A program made the position numbers and the translations under genes. Below the pieces are notes generated by a model. The model searched no databases. It had not been told where the DNA came from and saw nothing but the letters and a program-made list of their open reading frames with translations. A stretch of DNA of 64,000 bases, taken from contig OZ038528.1 of NCBI GenBank assembly GCA_964036665.1, positions 11,972,501 through 12,036,500 of the forward strand, written 5' to 3'. This document shows, piece by piece, positions 54,601 to 64,000 of the stretch. The DNA is from Gordius sp. MW1 (Eukaryota; Nematomorpha; Gordioida; Gordea; Gordiidae). The first letter of the stretch is position 1, and the number at the start of each line of letters is the position of its first letter.

Positions 54601-55180
54601 TTTTACCTCAAAATTTTTCACATATTTTTCTTTGAACCGTATTCATCCGATGAAAGTTGTCGTTTTCAGAGGTGGTTTCCTTGATAAAAAGTAAAAATTT
54701 ATCAGAATCAGAAAACTATTACTTTGAAATCATGATCGCATAGTTCATTTTTGAAAAATTAAGCACTCACGTTGCGATACAACAAACTAATCGCAACAAT
54801 AAAACGTTGTCTTTTGTCAAAATGATAGTTCTCGCAGCTTAAAACCTCTTTTCTGAAGTCAATCGAGGATAATAGGATTCTCAAATTGGCTTACTTTTAT
54901 ATATTTTTTCATGCTCTTTCACATAGAATCGAAAAAAAAATATTTTTACCTTAAAATTTTTCACATATTATTATTTCAACCGTATTCATCCGAAGAAAGT
55001 TGTCGTTTTCAGACGTCGTTTCCATGATAAAAAGTAAAAATTTATCAGAATCAGAAAACTATTACTTTGAAATCATGATCGCATATTGCATTTTTGAAAA
55101 ATTAAGCAGTTACGTTGCGATACAACAAACTAATCGCAACAATAAAACGTTGTCTTTTGTGAAAATGATAGTTCTCGCAG
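51641..55180. repeat. Mixed satellite monomers, partly dimeric
   Basis: gataaggag units at about 51940, 52630 and 53320 are spaced 690 bp apart and alternate with gataaaaag units. The rare aaatattttgaccccatc form appears at 52889, over 30 kb from its other two occurrences. The unit at about 53562 has lost most of its A-run (gaattgaatttttacc). No gene is seen. Confidence 0.75.
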
Positions 55181-58100
55181 CTTAAAACCTCTTTTCGGAA
55201 GTCAATCGAGGATAATAGGATTCTCAAATTGGCTTACTTTTATATATTTTTTTATGCTCTTTCACATAGAATCGAAAAAAATAAATATTTTTACCTTAAA
55301 ATTTTGAACCGTATTCATCCGATGAAAGTTGTCGTTTTCAGACGTGGTTTCCATGATAAAAAGTAAAAATTTATCAGAATCAGAAAACTATTACATTGAA
55401 ATCATGATCGCATAGTGCATTTTTGAAAAATTAAGCACTCACGTTGCGATACAACAAACTAATCGCAACAATAAAACGTTGTCTTTTGTCAAAATGATAG
55501 TTCTCGCAGCTTAAAACCTCTTTTCGGAAGTCAATCGAGGATAATAGGATTCTCAAATTGGCTTACTATTATATATTTTTTCATGCTATTTCACATAGAA
55601 TCGAAAAAAAAATATTTTTACCTCAAAATTTTTCACATATTTTTCTTTGGACCGTATTCATCCGAAGAAAGTTGTCGTTTTCAGACGTGGTTTCCATGAT
55701 AAAAAGTAAAAATTTATCAGAATCAGAAAACTATTACTTTGAAATCATGATCGCATAGTGCATTTTTGAAAAATTAAGCACTCACGTTGCGATAAAACAA
55801 ACTAATCGCAACAATAAAACGTTGTTTTTTGTCAAAATGATAGTTCTCGGAGCTTAATACCTCTTTTCGGAAGTCAATCGAGGATAATAGGATTCTCAAA
55901 TTGGCTTACTTTTATATATTTTTTCATGCTCTTTCACATAGAATCGAAAAAAATAAATATTTTTACCTCAAAATTTTTCTCATATTTTTCTTTGAACCGT
56001 ATTCATCCGATGAAAGTTGTCGTTTTCCGACGTGGTTTCCATGATAAAAAGTAAATATTTATCAGAATCAAAAAACTATTACTTTGAAATCATGATCGCA
56101 TAGTGCATTTTTGAAAAATTAAGCACTTACGTTGCGATACAACAAACTAATCGCAACAATAAAACGTTGTCTTTTGTCAAAATGATAGTTCTCGCAGCTT
56201 AAAACCTCTTTTCGGAAGTCAATCGTTGATAATAGGATTCTCAAATTGGCCTACTTTTATATATTTTTTCATGCTCTTTCACATAGAATCAAAAAAAAAT
56301 ATTTTTACCTCACAATTTTTCACATATTTTTCTTTGAACCGTATTCATCCGATGAAAGTTGTCGTTTTCAGACGTGGTTTCCTTGATAAAAAGTAAAAAT
56401 TTATCAGAATCAGAAAACTATTACTTTGAAATCATGATCGCATAGTGCATTTTTGAAAAATTAAGCACTCACGTTGCGATACAACAAACTAATCGCAACA
56501 ATAAAACGTTGTCTTTTGTCAAAATGATAGTTCTCGCAGCTTAAAACCTCTTTTCGGAAGTCAATCGAGGATAATAGGATTCTCAAATTGGCCTACTTTT
56601 ATATATTTTTTCATGCTCTTTCACATAGAATCAAAAAATAAATATTTTTACCTTAAAATTTTTCACATATTTTTCTTTGAACCGTATTCATCCGATGAAA
56701 GTTGTCGTTTTCAGACGTGGTTTCCATGATAAAAAGTAAAAATTTATGAGAATCAGAAAACTATTACTTTGAAATCATAATCGCATAGTGCATTTTTGAA
56801 AAATTAAGCACTCACGTTGCGATACAACAAACTAATCGCAACAATAAAACGTTGTCTTTTGTCAAAATGATAGTTCTCGCAGCTTAAAACCTCTTTTCGG
56901 AAGTCAATCGAGGATAATAGGATTCTCAAATTGGCCTACTTTTATATATTTTTTCATGCTCTTTCATATAGAATCGAAAAAAATAAATATTTTTACCTCA
57001 AAATTTTTCACATATTTTTCTTTGAACCGTATTCATCCGAAGAAAGTTGTCGTTTTCAGACGTGGTTTCCATGATAAAAAGTAAAAATTTATCAGAATCA
57101 GAAAACTATTACTTTGAAATCATGATCGCATAGTGCATTTTTGAAAAATTAAGCACTCACGTTGCGATACAACAAACTAATCGCAACAATAAAACGTTGT
57201 CTTTAGTCAAAATGATAGTTCTCGCAGCTTAAAACCTCTTTTCAGAAGTCAATAGAGGATAATAAGATTCTCAAATTGGCCTACTTTTATATATTTTTTC
57301 ATGCTCTTTCACATAGAATCGAAAAAAATAAATGTTTTTACCTCAAAATTTTTCACATATTTTTCTTTGAACCGTATTCATCCGATGAAAGTTGTCGTTT
57401 TCCGACGTGGTTTCCATGATAAAAAGTAAAAATTTATCAGAATCAAAAAACTATTACTTTGAAATCATGATCGCATAGTACATTTTTGAAAAATTAAGCA
57501 CTCACGTTGCGATACAACAAACTAATCGCAACAATAAAACGTTGTCTTTTGTCAAAATGATAGTTCTCGCAGCTTAAAACCTCTTCTCGGAAGTCAATCG
57601 ATGATAATAGGATTCTTAAATTGGCCTACTTTTATATATTTTTTCATGCTCTTTCACATAGAATCAAAAAAAAAATATTTTTACCTCAAAATTTTTCACA
57701 TATTTTTCTTTGAACCGTATTCATCCGATGAAAGTTGTCGTTTTCCAACGTGGTTTCCATGATAAAAAGTAAAAATTTATCAGAATCAGAAAACTATTAC
57801 TTTGAAATCATGATCGCATAGTGCATTTTTGAAAAATTAAGCACTCACGTTGCGATACAACAAACTAATCGCAACAATAAAACGTTGTCTTTTGTCAAAA
57901 TGATAGTTCTCGCAGCTTAAAACCTCTTTTCGGAAGTCAATCGAGGATAATAGGATTCTCAAATTGGCTTACTTTTATATATTTTTTCATGCTCTTTCAC
58001 ATAGAATCGAAAAAAAAATATTTTTACCTCAAAATTTTTCACATATTTTTCTTTGAACCGTATTCATCCGAAGAAAGTTGTCGTTTTCAGACGTCGTTTC

Positions 58101-58913
58101 CATGATAAAAAGTAAAAATTTATCAGAATCAGAAAACTATTACTTTGAAATCATGATCGCATAGTGCATTTTTGAAAAATTAAGCACTCACGTTGCGATA
58201 CAACAAACTAATCGCAAAAATAAAACGTTGTCTTTTGTCAAAATGATAGTTCTCGCAGCTTAAAACCTCTTTTCGGAAGTCAATCGAGGATAATAGGATT
58301 CTCAAATTGGCTTACTTTTATATATTTTTTTATGCTCTTTCACATAGAATCGAAAAAAATAAATATTTTTACCTTAAAATTTTGAACCGTATTCATCCGA
58401 TGAAAGTTGTCGTTTTCAGACGTGGTTTCCATGATAAAAAGTAAAAATTTATCAGAATCAGAAAATTATTACTTTGAAATCATGATCGCATAGTGCATTT
58501 TTGAAAAATTAAGCACTCACGTTGCGATACAACAAACTAATCGCAACAATAAAACGTTGTCTTTTGTCAAAATGATAATTCTCGCAGCTTAAAACCTCTT
58601 TTCGGAAGTCAATCGAGGATAATAGGATTCTCAAATTGGCCTACTTTTATATATTTTTTCATGCTCTTTCACATAGAATCAAAAAAAAATATTTTTACCT
58701 CAAAATTTTTCACATATTTTTCTTTGAACCGTATTCATCCGATGAAAGTTGTCGATTTCAGACGTGGTTTCCTTGATAAAAAGTAAAAATTTATCAGAAT
58801 CAGAAAACTATTACTTTGAAATCATGATCGCATAGTGCATTTTTGAAAATTAAGCACTCACGTTGCGATACAACAAACTAATCGCAACAATAAAACGTTG
58901 TCTTTTGTCAAAA
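55181..58913. repeat. Satellite monomers flanking the retroelement on the left
   Basis: Includes two 16-bp-deleted monomers (near 55306 and 58383). They follow units with gacgtcgtttcc (55011, 58090) at a spacing of about 3079 bp, roughly nine monomers. The series from tttggaccg (55649) onward resembles the series from 60880 and from 63284, so the retroelement sits inside a local higher-order pattern. The last monomer has a private one-base loss, ttgaaaattaagc near 58843, just before the insertion. Confidence 0.75.
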
Positions 58914-58915
58914 AT

Positions 58916-60574
58916 TTTCTCGAGGATTTTCCAGGGTTCCATAACTACATCCTATTAAGTTATGGCTCAACATCCTTTTTAAGATTTGGGGATTTTACAG
59001 TTAAATCAACTGAAGGTATCCAAAAGGGTGACCCATTGGGTCCGCCATTATTTTGCTTAGGTATTCAAAGTTTAGTAGAAAAAATATCGCACGAATGCGA
59101 CCTATCATTAAATATATGGTACTTGGACGATGCCACCCTTTGTGGCCATCTTCGCGAAGTTTTTAAAGCTATCAAAATTATAAAAGAATTCGAACCAATT
59201 TTAAAACTTAGACTAAATGAGACCAAATGTGAGATCTTTCAACCCCCTGACTACACATTATATCCCCACGTTACCCCTTTTTTAGCAATCAAGAAAGACG
59301 CTATGTGCCACCTTGGATCGCCCATAGGCGGTAGAGTTGGACTCGCTACTTATTTGGAGAAAAATCTCTCTATTTTAAAGTCAAAATTAGATCTCTTAAA
59401 GTGTCTGCCTTCACACCACGCTTTTTACATAATAAAAAACTATTTTAATATTTCAAAGATTCAGCACTGTTTTCGCTCTTCAAGTGCTTTTTTACACTCG
59501 GAAATTTTAAACCTCTTCGAACAGAATATTAAATCTATTTTACAATCTATTTTAAATATTAAATTCAATACTCATAGCTGGTTACAAGCTTCCCTGCCAA
59601 CCAAATCGGGTGGTTTAGGGATTCTCTCACCGGCCTCAATATCTCTAGTCTCCTTTATTTCATCTTATAAATCCGTACAAGATACGATTTTTAAGTTGTA
59701 TCCGATTAAAGAAGACCCGCTTCTACCCATTGCTTTAGCTACTTGGGAAAACAACACCAATCCCGAAACACCTTTGCCACAAACCTCACGACAAAGAGAT
59801 TGGGATGCCGGACTTGTGTTGCACTCCGTTGATTATCTAATTTCGAGTAGCGATGCAAGTCAGTGTTCTAATTTAAGGTCGTTTTTGTTTGATGGCTCAG
59901 GTCACGAATGGCTAGAGGCCTACCAAAGCTGTCTCACCGGGATGATGCTGGAGGACTCGGAGCTTTCGTACTCCATAGCACTCCGGCTAGGGGTGAAATT
60001 TTCGAAGCCATTTACTTGCCGAAATTGCAGCATATTCGTAGACGAACAAGCCAGGCATCCCTTACACTGCCTGGCAAACAAATTCAAATATGCTAGACAC
60101 AATAAGGCCAACGCCTTAATTCAAAGTGCCCTGAAGAGAGCAAAGATTCCATCCATCTTGGAGCCATCGGACCCCGCCTTGGAGGGACGTATGCGTCCTG
60201 ATGGATCTTCTTTAGTCCCATGGAGCAATGGTCTTCACCTTAAATGGGACTTCACATGTATTGACCTATTTGCCCCCTCTAACTGCAACAATGATTCTTT
60301 AGCTGTTGCAGAGGGGCGGAAAACCAATAAATACAAAGCCCTATTATCCTCAAATATTTTTATTCCATTGGTTGCTTCGTGTTCAGGCACCTTTGGCAAA
60401 CAGGCCTTAGCTTTATTTAAAGAGGTTGGAAGACGTTCTCCCCCGTCTAAACATTCGGTACCCTTTTTACTAAAACAAAGACTTGGTATTCTTATAGCCA
60501 AGTACAACTTTAAATCGTTCGCGGATTCTTGGCCAATTTTAGAAGATCCCCTCGATGATGATATATCCGAATAG
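58916..60574 (+). CDS. Truncated reverse transcriptase / restriction-like endonuclease, C-terminal part
   Basis: The 3' part of a retrotransposon polyprotein, about 553 codons, with no start of its own. Frame-open satellite bases upstream add a few residues beginning at a TTG at 58898, and no in-frame ATG precedes the conserved RT motifs. Residues are counted from that TTG (558 in all). RT motif B-like EGIQKGDPLGPPLF is at 39-52, catalytic YLDD at 75-78, a motif D-like LNETKCEIF at 106-114, and LGSPIG at 139-144. The motif A aspartate region is absent, lost with the 5' truncation, so polymerase activity is not expected. A thumb/linker region (LPTKSGGLGI at 233-242, QRDWD at 299-303) is followed by LRLG at 362-365. 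The zinc knuckle is C374-x2-C377-x9-H387-x3-C391, then R400-H401-N402. The endonuclease core is RPDG at 433-436 (D435) and WDFTCID at 450-456 (D451), with a downstream K475/K478-Y479 segment. In the R2-like family this nuclease nicks the target DNA and the RT primes from the nick. There is no frameshift or internal stop. Confidence 0.9.
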   Translation, partial: FLEDFPGFHNYILLSYGSTSFLRFGDFTVKSTEGIQKGDPLGPPLFCLGIQSLVEKISHECDLSLNIWYLDDATLCGHLREVFKAIKIIKEFEPILKLRLNETKCEIFQPPDYTLYPHVTPFLAIKKDAMCHLGSPIGGRVGLATYLEKNLSILKSKLDLLKCLPSHHAFYIIKNYFNISKIQHCFRSSSAFLHSEILNLFEQNIKSILQSILNIKFNTHSWLQASLPTKSGGLGILSPASISLVSFISSYKSVQDTIFKLYPIKEDPLLPIALATWENNTNPETPLPQTSRQRDWDAGLVLHSVDYLISSSDASQCSNLRSFLFDGSGHEWLEAYQSCLTGMMLEDSELSYSIALRLGVKFSKPFTCRNCSIFVDEQARHPLHCLANKFKYARHNKANALIQSALKRAKIPSILEPSDPALEGRMRPDGSSLVPWSNGLHLKWDFTCIDLFAPSNCNNDSLAVAEGRKTNKYKALLSSNIFIPLVASCSGTFGKQALALFKEVGRRSPPSKHSVPFLLKQRLGILIAKYNFKSFADSWPILEDPLDDDISE

Positions 60575-60658
60575 TGTATTATTTTATTCGGCGCATTTTG
60601 CCTTTTATATTTCATGTATTTATATTATATTACTGTCAGCGGATTTTTAACAAATAAA

Positions 60659-60662
<4 letters not shown>
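60575..60662 (+). other. Retrotransposon 3' UTR
   Basis: Eighty-eight bases between the TAG stop and the A tail. They are AT-rich, with no open frame and no obvious tandem repeat. In non-LTR elements this region is the part recognised by the element's own reverse transcriptase, but no structure can be assigned by eye. Its short length is notable beside the longer, structured 3' UTRs of classical R2 elements. Confidence 0.8.
60653..60658 (+). promoter_or_regulatory. Polyadenylation signal AATAAA
   Basis: A canonical AATAAA lies four bases before the A tail begins at 60663. The spacing is shorter than the usual 10-30 bases, so the true cleavage site may be ambiguous if some tail As are templated. 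Confidence 0.7.

Positions 60663-60725
<63 letters not shown>
60663..60725 (+). repeat. Poly(A) tail, 63 A residues
   Basis: Sixty-three uninterrupted A residues join the 3' UTR to the resumed satellite. A pure tract this long decays quickly by slippage and substitution, so it fits a young insertion. A few of the As could belong to the target sequence (the satellite has aaaa at this point). Tract length is also sensitive to sequencing error. Confidence 0.92.
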
Positions 60726-60727
<2 letters not shown>

Positions 60728-63700
60728 TAGTTCTCGCAGCTTAAAACCTCTTTTCGGAAGTCAATCGAGGATAATAGGATTCTCAAATTGGCTTACTTTT
60801 AAATATTTTTTCATGCTCTTTCACATAGAATCGAAAAAAAAAATATTTTTACCTCAAAATTTTTCACATATTTTTCTTTGGACCGTATTCATCCGAAGAA
60901 AGTTGTCGTTTTCAGACGTGGTTTCCATGATAAAAAGTAAAAATTTATCAGAATCAGAAAACTTTTACTTTGAAATCATGATCGCATAGTGCATTTTTGA
61001 AAAATTAAGCACTCACGTTGCGATACAACAAACTAATCGCAACAATAAAACGTTGTCTTTTGTCAAAATGATAGTTCTTGGAGCTTAAAACCTCTTTTCG
61101 GAAGTCAATCGAGGATAATAGGATTCTCAAATTGGCTTACTTTTATATATTTTTTCATGCTCTTTCACATAGAATCGAAAAAAATAAATATTTTTACCTC
61201 AAAATTTTTCACATATTTTTCTTTGAACCGTATTCATCCGATGAAAGTTGTCGTTTTCCGACGTGGTTTCCATGATAAAAAGTAAAAATTTATCAGAACC
61301 AAAAAACTATTACTTTGAAATCATGATCGCATAGTGCATTTTTGAAAAATTAAGCACTTACGTTGCGATACAACAAACTAATCGCAACAATAAAACGTTG
61401 TCTTTTGTCAAAATGATAGTTCTCGCAGCTTAAAACCTCTTTTCGGAAGTCAATCGATGATAATAGGATTCTCAAATTGGCCTACTTTTATATATTTTTT
61501 CATGCTCTTTCACATAGAATCAAAAAAAAATATTTTTACCTCAAAATTTTTCACATATTTTTCTTTGAACCGTATTCATCAGATGAAAGTTGTCGTTTTC
61601 AGACGTGGTTTCCTTGATAAAAAGTAAAAATTTATCAGAATCAGAAAACTATTACTTTGAAATCATGATCGCATAGTGCATTTTTGAAAAATTAAGCACT
61701 CACGTTGCGATACAACAAACTAATCGCAACAATAAAACGTTGTCTTTTGTCAAAATGATAGTTCTCGCAGCTTAAAACCTCTTAGTCAATCGTCGAGGAT
61801 AATAGGATTCTCAACTTGGCTTACTTTTATATATTTTTTTATGCTCTTTCACACAGAATCGAAAAAAATAAATATTTTTACCTTAAAATTTTTCACATAT
61901 TTTTCTTTGAACCGTATTCATCCGATGAAAGTTGTCGTTTTCAGACGTGGTTTCCATGATAAAAAGTAAAAATTTATCAGAATCAGAAAACTATTACTTT
62001 GAAATCATAATCGCATAGTGCATTTTTTAAAAATTAAGCACTCACGTTGCGATACATCAAACTAATCGCAACAATAAAACGTTGTCTTTTGTCAAAATGA
62101 TAGTTCTCGCAGCTTAAAACCTCTTTTCGGAAGTCAATCGAGGATAATAGGATTCTCAAATTGGCCTACTTTTAAATATTTTTTCATGCTCTTTCACATA
62201 GAATCGAAAAAAATAAATATTTTTACCTCAAAATTTTTCACATATTTTTCTTTGAGTATTCATCCGATGAAAGTTGTCGTTTTCCGACGTGGTTTCCATG
62301 ATAAAAAGTAAAAATTTATCAGAATCAAAAAACTATTACTTTGAAATCATGATCGCATAGTGCATTTTTGAAAAATTAAGCACTTACGTTGCGATACAAC
62401 AAACTAATCGCAACAATAAAACGATGTCTTTTGTCAAAATGATAGTTCTCGCAGCTTAAAACCTCTTTTCAGAAGTCAATAGAGGATAATAAGATTCTCA
62501 AATTGGCCTACTTTTATATATTTTTTCATGCTCTTTCACATAGAATCGAAAAAAAATAAATATTTTTACCTCAAAATTTTTCACATATTTTTCTTTGAAC
62601 CGTATTCATCCGATGAAAGTTGTCGTTTTCCGACGTGGTTTCCATGATAAAAAGTAAAAATTTATCAGAATCAAAAAACTATTACTTTGAAATCATGATC
62701 GCATAGTGCATTTTGGATAAATTAAGCACTCACGTTGCGATACAACAAACTAATCGCAACAATAAAACGTTGTCTTTTGTCAAAATGATAGTTCTCGCAG
62801 CTTAAAACCTCTTTTCGGAAGTCAATCGATGATAATAGGATTCTTAAATTGGCCTACTTTTATATATTTTTTCATGCTCTTTCACATAGAATCAAAAAAA
62901 AAATATTTTTACCTCAAAATTTTTCACATATTTTTCTTTGAACCGTATTCATCCGATGAAAGTTGTCGTTTTCAGACGTGGTTTCCTTGATAAAAAGTAA
63001 AAATTTATCAGAATCAGAAAACTATTACTTTGAAATCATGATCGCATAGTGCATTTTTGAAAAATTAAGCACTCACGTTGCGATACAACAAACTAATCGC
63101 AACAATAAAACGTTGTCTTTTGTCAAAATGATAGTTCTCGCAGCTTAAAACCTCTTTTCGGAAGTCAATCGAGGATAATAGGATTTTCAAATTGGCTTAC
63201 TTTTATATATTTTTTCATGCTCTTTCACATAGAATCGAAAAAAAAAATATTTTTACCTCAAAATTTTTCACATATTTTTCTTTGGACCGTATTCATCCGA
63301 ATAAAGTTGTCGTTTTCAGACGTGGTTTCCATGATAAAAAGTAAAAATTTATCAGAATCAGAAAACTATTACTTTGAAATCATGATCGCATAGTGCATTT
63401 TTGAAAAATTAAGCACTCACGTTGCGATACAACAAACTAATCGCAACAATAAAACGTTGTCTTTTGTCAAAATGATAGTTCTTGGAGCTTAAAACCTCTT
63501 TTCGGAAGTCAATCGAGGATAATAGGATTCTCAAATTGGCTTACTTTTATATATTTTTTCATGCTCTTTCACATAGAATCGAAAAAAATAAATATTTTTA
63601 CCTCAAAATTTTTTACATATTTTTCTTTGAACCGTATTCATCCGATGAAAGTTGTCGTTTTCCGACGTGGTTTCCATGATAAAAAGTAAAAATTTATCAG

Positions 63701-64000
63701 AACCAAAAAACTATTACTTTGAAATCATGATCGCATAGTGCATTTTTGAAAAATTAAGCACTTACGTTGCGATACAACAAACTAATCGCAACAATAAAAC
63801 GTTGTCTTTTGTCAAAATGATAGTTCTCGCAGCTTAAAACCTCTTTTCGGAAGTCAATCGATGATAATAGGATTCTCAAATTGGCCTACTTTTATATATT
63901 TTTTCATGCTCTTTCACATAGAATCAAAAAAAATATTTTTACCTCAAAATTTTTCACATATTTTTCTTTGAACCGTATTCATCAGATGAAAGTTGTCGTT
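60726..64000. repeat. Satellite DNA array, ~345-bp monomer (right part)
   Basis: The same satellite resumes directly after the poly(A) tail of the inserted retroelement, at gatagttctcgcagc, in the same orientation and almost the same phase as it was broken at 58913. It continues to the end of the window, so the array edge is not seen. It holds about nine and a half monomers. One, at 61780-61800, has an irregular cctcttagtcaatcgtcgag stretch, with a short deletion plus a 3-bp duplication. Confidence 0.97.
60766..64000. repeat. Seven-monomer higher-order repeat, 2404-bp offset (second copy cut by window end)
   Basis: tttggaccg (60880, 63284), ttcttggagctt (61075, 63479), atcagaaccaaaaaac (61293, 63697), gcacttacgttgcg (about 61356, 63760), gatgataatagg and catcagatgaaag (about 61580, 63983) recur at about +2404. 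Differences include gaagaaag versus gaataaag, and tttttcac versus ttttttac near 63610. The second copy runs off the window. Confidence 0.83.

Larger units (their letters stand above)
1..58913. repeat. Satellite DNA array, ~345-bp monomer (left part)
   Basis: Head-to-tail copies of one AT-rich monomer, all in the same orientation. Landmarks such as gatagttctcgcag recur about every 345 bp, and exactly 345 bp over long stretches between 40 and 50 kb. The best conserved part runs from gcatttttgaaaaattaagc through ttgcgatacaacaaac to aggataataggattctc. The most variable part is the A/T run after cacatagaatcg, where lengths differ by several bases, together with the neighbouring Gs and Ts of cctcaaaa(g/t)tttt and gaaccg/caaccg. 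Diverged copies differ at a few per cent of positions, while HOR copies are nearly identical. No open frame is conserved as a protein. Satellite function is unknown; a centromeric or heterochromatic role is only an inference from array size. Confidence 0.97.
58914..60725 (+). mobile_element. 5'-truncated non-LTR retrotransposon (R2-like, RLE type) with poly(A) tail
   Basis: Unlike the surrounding satellite, this segment has mixed base composition, a long open frame, a 3' UTR, a polyadenylation signal and a pure A tail. The protein has reverse transcriptase motifs followed by a zinc knuckle and a restriction-like endonuclease, the C-terminal architecture of the R2/RLE group of non-LTR elements. 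The 5' end is missing, as is common after incomplete target-primed reverse transcription. The satellite is interrupted at gtcaaaa and resumes at gatagttctc, so one T of the consensus gtcaaaatgatag is lost or absorbed. No target-site duplication is visible apart from A residues that cannot be told from the tail. Only one copy is present in the window. Confidence 0.93.

Noticed and set aside
58898-58915. TTG at 58898 as the true start of the retrotransposon protein
   Set aside because: These bases are satellite, so the apparent N-terminus (MSFVK) is a chance read-through. The element is truncated within the reverse transcriptase domain and has no native start.
59920-60111. Open frames inside the retroelement in other frames (59908-60096 plus strand, 59920-60111 and 60235-60615 minus strand)
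   Set aside because: They overlap the RT/endonuclease frame, which has recognisable motifs throughout, and show no motifs of their own.
58680-60760. Target-site duplication flanking the retroelement
   Set aside because: The only bases shared by both sides are As, which cannot be told from the poly(A) tail. The satellite resumes one base after the break, so no duplication can be claimed.
1-64000. CRISPR array or other direct-repeat system
   Set aside because: The repeats are about 345 bp, contiguous and without unique spacers, and there are no cas genes. This is satellite DNA.

Overview
The window is almost entirely one tandem satellite DNA. A monomer of about 345 bp, AT-rich and always in the same orientation, repeats head-to-tail from base 1 to base 58913 and again from 60726 to 64000, roughly 180 copies. 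The only real gene material is one retrotransposon insertion at 58914-60725. Monomer phase was measured from recurring landmarks: the segment starting gatagttctcgcag recurs at 40705, 41050 and 41395. There are no tRNA or rRNA genes, no CRISPR array and no bacterial-type operons. A long satellite block carrying a poly(A)-tailed non-LTR retrotransposon points to a eukaryote, most likely an invertebrate animal, in a heterochromatic region such as a centromere, pericentromere or subtelomere. I do not recognise the satellite family and cannot name the species.

Layout. 1-2455: diverged monomers. 2455-10770: a multi-unit block of about 3.4 kb followed by an expanded copy of about 4.8 kb, which contains a 1035-bp three-unit duplication. 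10770-21700: mixed monomers with partial seven-unit (2396-2412 bp offset) and four-unit (1378 bp) duplications. 21697-26018: a clean, nearly identical tandem duplication with a 2062-bp period (six units). 26018-39740: mixed, more diverged monomers, including a unique 60-bp patch at 32169-32228 that ends in an inverted repeat. 39740-51600: the most homogeneous zone, with five-unit (1725 bp) and six-unit (2070 bp) higher-order repeats and a dimeric stretch. 51600-58913: diverged monomers with several short-length variants. 58914-60725: the retrotransposon fragment. 60726-64000: satellite with a 2404-bp seven-unit repeat.

The retrotransposon is 5'-truncated. It keeps the second half of a reverse transcriptase (the YLDD catalytic motif but not the upstream motif A region), a CCHC zinc knuckle and a C-terminal restriction-like endonuclease, then a short 3' UTR with AATAAA and 63 uninterrupted A residues. 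The open frame and intact tail suggest a recent insertion. It is probably dead on arrival.

Most small open frames across the window (61-95 codons) are translations of the satellite in one phase or another. They begin mainly at TTG or other non-ATG codons and are not annotated as genes. The most interesting biology is array evolution: nested higher-order repeats of different sizes, rare variant markers shared over tens of kb, and one fold-back junction. All segment boundaries were read by eye from diagnostic variants and are good to tens of bases unless a junction is stated.
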